This document shows, piece after piece, positions 31,801-36,116 of a stretch of DNA of 36,116 nt. Position 1 is the first letter of the stretch, and every line of letters begins with the position of its first letter. A program made the translations under genes and the position numbers. The notes beneath the pieces were generated by a model. That model made no database searches. It had not been told where the DNA came from and saw only the letters and a program-made list of their open reading frames with translations. Origin of the DNA: Armatimonadota bacterium (GTDB taxonomy: Bacteria; Armatimonadota; JAAZEB01); assembly GCA_016199585.1 (NCBI GenBank), contig JACQGM010000387.1, positions 1 through 36,116 of the forward strand, read 5' to 3'.

Positions 31801-31871
31801 TGCAGGTGACGGCGGCGGCGGAAGAGGGCACGACCGCGCGCGCGGTGCGCCCGCTGGTGCTGACGCGCTGA
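25899..31871 (+). CDS. Giant secreted M6-like metalloprotease with Ig-like repeats
   Basis: A 1990-residue protein. A signal peptide (residues 1-31, ending SALASA) precedes an M6 (immune-inhibitor-A-like) peptidase domain: MPCALIQFPDQ, ESSYGQLTV, DNDGDGYVDTLWVVHSG (calcium-type loop) and zinc motif CHEFGHALGLPDLYD with His302/Glu303/His306. Next come a PPC-type beta domain (about 520-645), a beta domain with DANGNGAFDAGTD, seven tandem Big_1/invasin-like repeats (about 801-1466), a carboxypeptidase-regulatory-like domain (LTGRVSAPDG, YDVLTRAAGY), a region with KPGWNLAGNPYLH, and a FlgD-like C-terminus (GVPLAAGVYLVQVTA). It is probably an exported protease displayed on or released from the surface. 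ATG 25899 has AAGGAG upstream; the frame from 25710 is not supported. Confidence 0.9.
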   Translation: MGNLTSIGWRPFIRCAALLCLALSGFSALASAHTGGKQGPPSRRESAGPRAMPPHPSLPPEVQRRMLEQRARFGGTMGAARRPVRNRGRAAGLYSPAAGARAPLVSGTKRMPCALIQFPDQLSTYSVANFQNLLFVQGGVPTGSARDFYLESSYGQLTVTGTAVGWYQTANARSYYGDGRGGVYSTWCAYEAAQRADAAGVNWAQFDNDGDGYVDTLWVVHSGRGADESGDGNDIWSHSWSFGYAKLADPGFPGVFTTSTDDPNRPGQKIKIDQYIIQPEASYYAGGAGAVRTIVGIGVFCHEFGHALGLPDLYDTGGAGGGLGYASLMASGSWGGSGGDSRFPSHMDAWSKASLGWLNPTAVTTNMAGTLSQVETNQSCYLVKPAGSALNQYYLVENRQRVGFDRDLYATGLFVYHIDEAIIQAYSSSNQVNVNTHPYGVALEEADATSDSYASMDLFAGRNRGNATDSWPNGSRQGFSPYSVPSVKNNAGTVQDCAITPIPSKAAAMVVNLFVQGTQNADAYEADDAAAAAKPITPDAPAQAHSLVPLGDVDWVRFSATVGGRYGIETTAPSAQPPLNTLIQVYDAGGSTLLGSNDDGPTPPLSRLEWVCPATGDYTVRVSTPNASEIGFYNIAVTRLGDRVSGNGASLAPSSVIQGQAGVAMLRLNITVEANDAVVTALRVDETGSSTQASDVARISIYRDANGNGAFDAGTDTLAGYAVPVSQSTWVPLTPQTVPAAGGATFFVVYDLGMRAKVGMTLAASLVDANAMVVQAPDMVQSVGFPISSAAAVINAAPPGPPSKILLGSVPSKLVADGVSTATVTAQVEDDYGNAVLDGVVVAFTTDKGGITASAPTAAGKATATLTAGSDLGTATVRATAGSASAMLSVPFVPGPPAAVSVAAANSSLTADGTSTTQITATVVDVAGRNVSDGTAVTFSADAGSVGAGTVTVGGKATVTYTAGTTVGSAKVTATAGGVSGDVVLTLTPGASANVAVSATVTQLPADGASTSTLTAVVTDARGNKVADGTVVGFAVDRGAVSPAAAPTSGGQASVTFTAGRVSGPVNITATAGSATGTLKIWLIPGPPASISVVPAQTSATADGASTVSITATVLDASGGPVADGTVVSLSVNNGGITPSAATADGKVTVTYTAGTTVGTVTVTATAGAASGTATLSLLPGAPGSLTLTAAQATLVADGASATVVTATVKDANGNLVADGTTVTFATDSGSITPGASTTAGQATATYTSSKTAGTARVTAAADGQTKMVNIALVAGAPAKIEVAASRSELVADGAASTVVTATVKDANGNAAAGATVTFQADSGSIPASATADASGAVSVTLTAPTRTGTGTITAASGGAQAMLQVVYVPGAAANVALATSAGEVLANGAGTLQVTATVTDANGNNVADGTTVIFSAGTGSVVSPGATTGGKVTVLYTAPSATRNGTATLTAWCGNATGTADVALVAPAVLTGRVSAPDGVPPGAALDVMRNGQVVGTLTTTADGSFQWTGAPGTYDVLTRAAGYVTVLRRGVDLQTASADGVPRLDLAVQTIRQPEFATGLHLVTFPFAFADPAIESVTGDAQGLLAHWLTDARRYALRGEGGFPTVAPGTAYWLQRSANPVHITQAAEPVDQGAPVRLRLKPGWNLAGNPYLHAISASSLAVSIDGGAPVRLNAPEAAAAVRDYLWAHDSFSGQYSLVMAGSSRKLNVWQACWIRALRECELVVLPYGRGEDAESADRAPRAAARMTAGRWEARLVAVAGDARDEHNTFGVGEAARRIEAPPLLRDYVDVRFLQPTRAELDAGTSGLASDIREAGEASPVWRFQVLSDLPSRSVTLQWPDVGRVPARARLVLVDEATGARRRLRSSAGYTFTAEAGVPRQFRIEMERGDALLQITDVSIRPAGRGGKAIGYTLSAPAAVTVEVLSPSGKRLRLVASQQAQPQGRSEVVFDGGDGRGVPLAAGVYLVQVTAAAEEGTTARAVRPLVLTR
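28301..30298 (+). repeat. Seven tandem Ig-like (Big_1/invasin-type) repeats
   Basis: Seven units of about 92-97 residues, most opening PG-PPA or PGA and running ...ADGAST-x-TATVxDANGNxVADGTxVTFxxDxGSI. Units 5 and 6 are the closest: 36 nt are identical at 29508-29543 and 29793-29828, exactly 285 nt (95 codons) apart. This indicates duplication or gene conversion within the gene. Confidence 0.85.
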
Positions 31872-31880
31872 GAGGTGGAA

Positions 31881-31918
31881 CCGGGGAGCGTGCCGGCGCG
31901 AGACGGGGCGCTCTCCGG
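31881..31918 (+). terminator. Possible terminator after the M6-like protease gene
   Basis: CCGGGGAGCG (31881-31890) pairs over 10 bp (one G-U) with CGCTCTCCGG (31909-31918). The loop is 18 nt and no T-run follows. Confidence 0.4.
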
Positions 31919-32334
31919 GCGCGCATGTCCGATTCTTCTGCGAGATCCTGAGAAGGAAGCATTGTGGCAGGCAGCGAAGAGAGGAAGCGAGCGGAGGGCA
32001 CGCATGGCCGCAGGCCGGCGGCGTGGGGACAGGATGCCTGGCAGTCAAGGGGAACAAGCCCTGGCGGAACAATTCAGGGACTGGCGCGGTCTAACAGAGT
32101 GTGTCAGCGTGCCACGCTGGCTGTGCTGCGTCTCACCCCCGGAGGCCTCGCAGAGCCGGCTCGGGGGGGGCCCGAGGGACGCTGCCCCGAGGTATCCGGT
32201 ATCCGATACACTCCAACACTTGAGTATACCTGTTATCCTTATCCACCGTGACGATAGAGAGATGCGGTGACTGCGTCCCCGGGGCGCCGGTCGCGGGTGA
32301 TACCCATCCGGAGTGAACGCGAGAGGGAATATCC
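31919..32334. other. Intergenic region rich in palindromes before the superrepeat gene
   Basis: No gene is seen. Perfect inverted repeats cluster here: CAGCGTG-C-CACGCTG (32105-32119), GAGCCGGCTC (32153-32162), TCGGG...CCCGA (32161-32175) and GTATC-C-GATAC (32199-32209), with a direct GGTATCC pair at 32191-32204. It is locally more AT-rich at about 32190-32260. No promoter with good hexamers was found, so start signals of the next gene are unclear. Confidence 0.4.
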
Positions 32335-35300
32335 ATGAAGGCGAGCCTTTCTAAGGGTGAGCATGTGAGAAGCCTTGGCGCTGCAGGAGCGCCGGCGCGA
32401 GAGCGACCTGCCGGCCGGCAGGGCCCCGGGCTCAAGCCGCGCCTGCGTTGGCTGGCGCTGCTGGGCAGTCTGGCGGTCTTCGGCGCCGTGCTCGTCTACG
32501 CCGCCGGAGATCCCAGCTTGAAGGCTCCGGATGGGAGCGTCACGCAAGGCCCCGAATTGGCGCGCGAGGACACCTTCAACGGGGGTGCGTTCACCGCCGT
32601 GCGCGAGGGCTTCCCGGCACAGTGGCGATACCGCGCCATCTACACCTCCAGCGCCGGCACAGCCCCCGCCGCGATCACGCTCACCGCCTTCGATCCGGAT
32701 GCCGCGCCGCTGGGGCCCGTCGCTATGACCCCGGTCGCCGGAATGGGAACTCTCAGTGACGGCGACTATGCCAATGGCGAGTTGTACCAGGCGGTGGCGC
32801 TGCTCACCAAGAACGGGTACCACACCTACCGCGTGGACGCAACGGATGGCACCAACGCCGCCGTGTTCCAGGGTGTCGGCCCAACCATCCGCTACCTGGA
32901 CACTCCCACGCTCGCCCCGGTGAGCGGCACCAGCCGGGATACCTATACGCTCAGCATCCAGTACTCCAACCACCCGGATCCGGCGCAGTTCGCTGCACCG
33001 ACCAGCATCTCTCTCTTCCTGGATACCAACGCCAATCCCACGACCCCCCGAGCCGTGACCGAGTCCGGGTCCGGGGCCGTGCGCACCTATACCGCCACAA
33101 TCGCCCCGCCCGGGATCACCGGGCAGTCGCTGGCGCCCGGGCAGTACCAGCACTACTGGGCCGCCGCGGTCGGCGGCCGGGCCGACCGGCTGCCGGCTTC
33201 CGGTGTGCTCTCCGGCCCCTCCGTGCCGACGGTGGCTCCCGCCCTCTCCTTGGCGTCCCCCGCCACTCTTCGGGGCGGAGTGGCATCAGACATGGGGCCG
33301 CAGGGCGACTGGACCTTCCGCGTGGTCTACACGGAAGCCAACAACATCGCCCCCACCGTGATCACCCTGACGCCGCGGGATCCGCAGGGGGCGGCCATCC
33401 CCGGTGCTTCCGGGCCGATGATCCCCACCACGGACGTCACGGTGCCCGCCGATCTGAGGGACGGGGCTGCCTTCAACGGCGAGGTGTTCGAAGCGACGTC
33501 CACGCTGACTGCGGTTCCGCCGCTCCACGGCACGCTCACCTATGCGGTGAGCGCCACCAATGGCTCCCTGCCGGCTCCGGCCTTCACCGGAACGGGTCCG
33601 ACCATCAACGCCTTGCCCACCTTCACCGGGCTGAAGATGACCAGCGCGACCGACGATCCGGCCACGCCCCTCATTGAGGCGGTGCGTAACGAGGGTCTTT
33701 CCTTCGAGGTGTACTACCGGGACGCGGATCGGGATCCGCCGTCCGGCGGGCTAAGCCTGCGCCTGTACGATCCGAACGGCCAGCCCCTGCCGCCCGTGCC
33801 GATGACCACCACGGATACGAATCTGGCTCTCCTGCCCGCGCCCGGCTGGCGGTACGCCGCCACGGGAGTCAACCTGGAGAGCATGGGAGTTCGCTTTACC
33901 GGCACGTTCTCCTACGATGCGGCGGCTACAGACGGGTTCCCCGTGGCCGCGCCCCGCACTGCGGTTTCCAGCCCGAACGCCGATCTGCGCCGGCTTGCCG
34001 CCTTCAAGCCGGAGTTGAGCGGCCTGGCGGTGAGCCCGAGCAGCGGCGCCGTCGGTCTGCAGCCGTTCATCTTCGACGCGGTCTTCGCGGACGGGGACGG
34101 CACGGCGCCGGTGGCAGGGTACCCCCGCCTGACGATCCAGAATGCCGGCGGGACGGATGTCACGTTCAACGACCAGGCCGGTCCGGTCACTTCCGTGGTG
34201 ATGCAGGAGGCCGATGCGGCGCCTCTGACCACGGGGCGGCGCTATCGCTACACCTCGGTCGCCAATGCTTTCAGCAATCTGGGGCCGGGCACGTACTCCT
34301 TCCGCGTGGATGGCAGCGATGGCACCTACGCGGTGCAGCAATCGGTGATCGGGCAGCCGGTAGTGAACACACCGGGTACCATCTCGCTCAACCCACCGAC
34401 CGGCGCGGTGCCCGAGTTGGCGCGCGAGAGCGCCTTCAACAGCAACACGTTCGCGGCGGCTGCAGTGGGGTTCCCGGCCCGCTGGCGGTTCGGCGCCGTC
34501 TACACCTCTCCGGGCGACCAGGCACCCGCTGCGATCAGTCTCACCGTCACCGATCCGGACGGCACTGTTGCGGCGCCCATCGCGATGGCGCGCACTGCCA
34601 GCGGCGTGGGCACCTTGAGCAACGGGAGCTATGCGGATGGTGAGCTCTTCGAGGCCGTGGCTCTCCTCACGCTCAATGGCGACTACCGCTACCGGGTGGA
34701 TGCGGGCGACGGCAACTCCACGGCGACCCTGGTTCGCAACGGCCCTACCGTCCGCTACCTGGGCAACCCCACGCTCACGCCCTCGACGGGCACCAGCGTG
34801 GATACTTACACGGTGAGCGTTGACTACAGCAACCATCCCGATCCCGCGCTGCTGCAGGCGCCGACGAGCATCGATCTGCTCCTCGACACCAATGACCCGC
34901 CGACGACCGTGCGCGCCCTCAGCGCCGGGCCGGGCAACCCGGTTCGTTACACGGCGCAGTTCAGCCGCCCGGCGCCGTCCGGCCAATCGCTGCCGCCCGG
35001 GCAGTATCGCCACTTCTTCCAGGTTGCGGTGGGAAGCCGCAGCGAGCGGCAGCCCGCCGCCGGCAGCTTCGCCGGGCCTTCCATCCCGGTTGCCACTCCG
35101 GCCCTGCAATCGCCAACGCCCGCGCTCCTTCAGGGGGGCCTGCCCGTCCGTCTGGGCACCGAGGGCGCCTGGACATTCCGCACGCTGTACACCGAAGCGA
35201 ACAACGTCGCGCCGACTCGCATCTACCTGACGCCGCGCGATCAGAGCAATCTGGCGATACCCGGCACGGCCCGCGACATGACCGTGACCGCCGATCCGAC

Positions 35301-36116
35301 GGTGCCCGCCATCTTCCGCGACGGCCAGATGGACAACGGCGAGGTCTATGAGGCGACCGCTTCCATTGACCTCACGCCCGACTTCCACGGCACCCTCTCC
35401 TACCTCGTTGAGGCGACGAACGGGAGCAATAGCGCCGCCCTCACCCAGGCCGGCCCCACGTTCGACGCCCCGCCCACCTTCAGCGGGCTGCGGGTGATCT
35501 GCCCCAATGACGACCCCAACACCGCCGGCAGCGTGGAGGCTGCCCGGAATGATCTGGCAACCTTCGCGGTCACCTACAGGGACGCGGACCAGGACGCTCC
35601 GCCCCCTGGCGGCGTCCGCCTTCGCATCTACCAGCCAGACGGGATCTTCGTATCGCAATCCCCGATGGCGACGACCGAGACGGCGAAGTCGCTCCTTCCC
35701 ACGACAGGATGGGAGTACCGCGCTACCGTGGATCTGGGGCTGGTCACGGGGGCTGGGCCGGGCACTTACAGCTATGAGGTCGAAGCGACCGACGGCTTCC
35801 CCACCGAACCGAAGGGGCCGCCCGATCCGTGGGAATGGCAGGTTTCCGGGCGCAACGCCGACCTGAAGGTCGAGTTGGGACGCCGGCCAGAGCTGACGGT
35901 TTCCCCCGTGAACCCGACCACGGGCGTCATCGGGACCCAGGCCTTCACGTTCCAGGCTCTCTTCCGGGACCAGGATGGGGATCCCCCGTCTGTTGACGGT
36001 ACCCCCAAGCTCACCATTATTGGTCCTACGGGGTCGGTGGTCACTTTCAAGGACGGCGCGAATGGCTACGTATCCAGCGTGGCGCTGCCCCAGGCCAACC
36101 CGGCCGACTCGACCCC
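32335..36116 (+). CDS. Giant secreted or surface protein with long superrepeats, 3' end outside window
   Basis: The frame starts at ATG 32335 (AGAGGG 8 nt upstream) and stays open for 1260 codons to the window edge. A basic N-terminus (about 38 residues) precedes a hydrophobic segment WLALLGSLAVFGAVLVYAAG, a signal peptide or signal anchor. The rest is Ig-like beta sandwich. Modules share F-x-V-x-YRDADxDxP, WTFRxVYTEANNxAP and PELxxLxVSPxxGAVG patterns, typical of large adhesive or wall-associated proteins. Two copies of a block of about 620 residues are seen (from 32551 and 34411). No enzymatic motif is visible in this part. The preceding gene is another giant exported protein on the same strand. 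Function is unknown; adhesion or surface structure is inference. Confidence 0.85.
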   Translation, partial: MKASLSKGEHVRSLGAAGAPARERPAGRQGPGLKPRLRWLALLGSLAVFGAVLVYAAGDPSLKAPDGSVTQGPELAREDTFNGGAFTAVREGFPAQWRYRAIYTSSAGTAPAAITLTAFDPDAAPLGPVAMTPVAGMGTLSDGDYANGELYQAVALLTKNGYHTYRVDATDGTNAAVFQGVGPTIRYLDTPTLAPVSGTSRDTYTLSIQYSNHPDPAQFAAPTSISLFLDTNANPTTPRAVTESGSGAVRTYTATIAPPGITGQSLAPGQYQHYWAAAVGGRADRLPASGVLSGPSVPTVAPALSLASPATLRGGVASDMGPQGDWTFRVVYTEANNIAPTVITLTPRDPQGAAIPGASGPMIPTTDVTVPADLRDGAAFNGEVFEATSTLTAVPPLHGTLTYAVSATNGSLPAPAFTGTGPTINALPTFTGLKMTSATDDPATPLIEAVRNEGLSFEVYYRDADRDPPSGGLSLRLYDPNGQPLPPVPMTTTDTNLALLPAPGWRYAATGVNLESMGVRFTGTFSYDAAATDGFPVAAPRTAVSSPNADLRRLAAFKPELSGLAVSPSSGAVGLQPFIFDAVFADGDGTAPVAGYPRLTIQNAGGTDVTFNDQAGPVTSVVMQEADAAPLTTGRRYRYTSVANAFSNLGPGTYSFRVDGSDGTYAVQQSVIGQPVVNTPGTISLNPPTGAVPELARESAFNSNTFAAAAVGFPARWRFGAVYTSPGDQAPAAISLTVTDPDGTVAAPIAMARTASGVGTLSNGSYADGELFEAVALLTLNGDYRYRVDAGDGNSTATLVRNGPTVRYLGNPTLTPSTGTSVDTYTVSVDYSNHPDPALLQAPTSIDLLLDTNDPPTTVRALSAGPGNPVRYTAQFSRPAPSGQSLPPGQYRHFFQVAVGSRSERQPAAGSFAGPSIPVATPALQSPTPALLQGGLPVRLGTEGAWTFRTLYTEANNVAPTRIYLTPRDQSNLAIPGTARDMTVTADPTVPAIFRDGQMDNGEVYEATASIDLTPDFHGTLSYLVEATNGSNSAALTQAGPTFDAPPTFSGLRVICPNDDPNTAGSVEAARNDLATFAVTYRDADQDAPPPGGVRLRIYQPDGIFVSQSPMATTETAKSLLPTTGWEYRATVDLGLVTGAGPGTYSYEVEATDGFPTEPKGPPDPWEWQVSGRNADLKVELGRRPELTVSPVNPTTGVIGTQAFTFQALFRDQDGDPPSVDGTPKLTIIGPTGSVVTFKDGANGYVSSVALPQANPADST
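32551..36116 (+). repeat. Superrepeats of about 620 codons within the giant protein
   Basis: The segment PELAREDTFNGGAF (from 32551) recurs as PELARESAFNSNTF at 34411, an offset of exactly 1860 nt. The whole block follows in order: GFPAxWR, YSNHPDPA, LDTN, SGQSLxPGQY, VYTEANN/LYTEANN, YRDADxDxP, ATDGFP, VSPSSGAVG/VSPVNPTTGVIG. Offsets drift to about 1863-1878 nt through small indels. The second copy is cut by the window edge. Confidence 0.85.

Noticed and set aside
27180-32072. 1630-codon open frame on the minus strand
   Set aside because: It lies antisense to the M6-like protease gene, has no ribosome site or family motif, and is His/Arg/Ala/Gly-rich as expected for the mirror of a GC-rich repetitive gene.
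32335-32340. Possible riboswitch before the superrepeat gene
   Set aside because: I compared the leader with c-di-GMP, cobalamin, TPP and c-di-AMP consensus features from memory and found no match.
33751-35658. 635-codon minus-strand ORF near the right edge
   Set aside because: Antisense to the superrepeat protein, which is open over 1260 codons with coherent repeats and a ribosome site.

Overview
The window is GC-rich bacterial chromosome with long open frames on both strands, strong Shine-Dalgarno sites and housekeeping-type promoters (TTGACA, 17-18 nt, TATAAT-like). The gene mix is DUF1080 hydrolase, sugar-phosphate isomerase/epimerase, two Gfo/Idh/MocA oxidoreductases, glycogen enzymes, and large secreted beta-sandwich proteins with an M6-type protease. 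This suits a polysaccharide-degrading bacterium of the Armatimonadota/Planctomycetota kind. The phylum is an inference from content only; no marker gene settles it.

Layout. 1-1.1 kb (minus strand): the start of a DUF1080 glycoside-type hydrolase with its own promoter, and a TIM-barrel sugar isomerase. 1.4-3.3 kb (minus): a small stress/defence cluster with a DUF433/DUF5615 toxin-antitoxin pair, a homing-endonuclease-associated-repeat protein, a frameshifted and truncated HEPN toxin, and its MNT nucleotidyltransferase partner. 3.8-6.0 kb: DedA membrane protein, a small Cys-pair protein, clpP with a hairpin terminator, and a convergent DUF2283 protein. 6.2-7.5 kb: an oxidoreductase behind a perfect consensus promoter. 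7.6-9.6 kb (minus): hemB, an unknown 165-residue protein 9 nt downstream, then a small two-helix membrane protein. 9.9-10.9 kb: an unknown plus-strand ORF and a dual-specificity-type phosphatase.

11.1-18.1 kb (plus): a tight operon of two tandem paralogous glycoside-hydrolase-like proteins and a gamma-glutamyltransferase that overlaps the second by ATGA. 18.2-19.4 kb: a secreted six-bladed Kelch-like propeller with its own promoter, ending in an 18-bp perfect hairpin shared with the convergent second oxidoreductase (19.5-20.6 kb). 20.8-25.3 kb (minus): a glycogen-synthase-like glycosyltransferase and a glycogen debranching enzyme (2-nt gap), followed by a metallo-beta-lactamase-fold hydrolase. 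25.4-25.5 kb: tRNA-Lys(UUU). 25.7-31.9 kb: a 1990-residue secreted M6-like metalloprotease with a PPC domain, seven tandem Ig-like repeats and a FlgD-like C-terminus. 32.3 kb to the end: a second giant surface or secreted protein, open to the window edge, built from superrepeats of about 620 residues.

The genes read as carbohydrate turnover (hydrolases, isomerase, oxidoreductases, glycogen metabolism) plus surface and secreted machinery, with a decaying toxin-antitoxin cluster. No CRISPR array, insertion sequence, integrase or rRNA gene was seen. The least described items are the tandem hydrolase-like paralogs with GGT, the superrepeat protein, and the small unknown proteins beside hemB and clpP.
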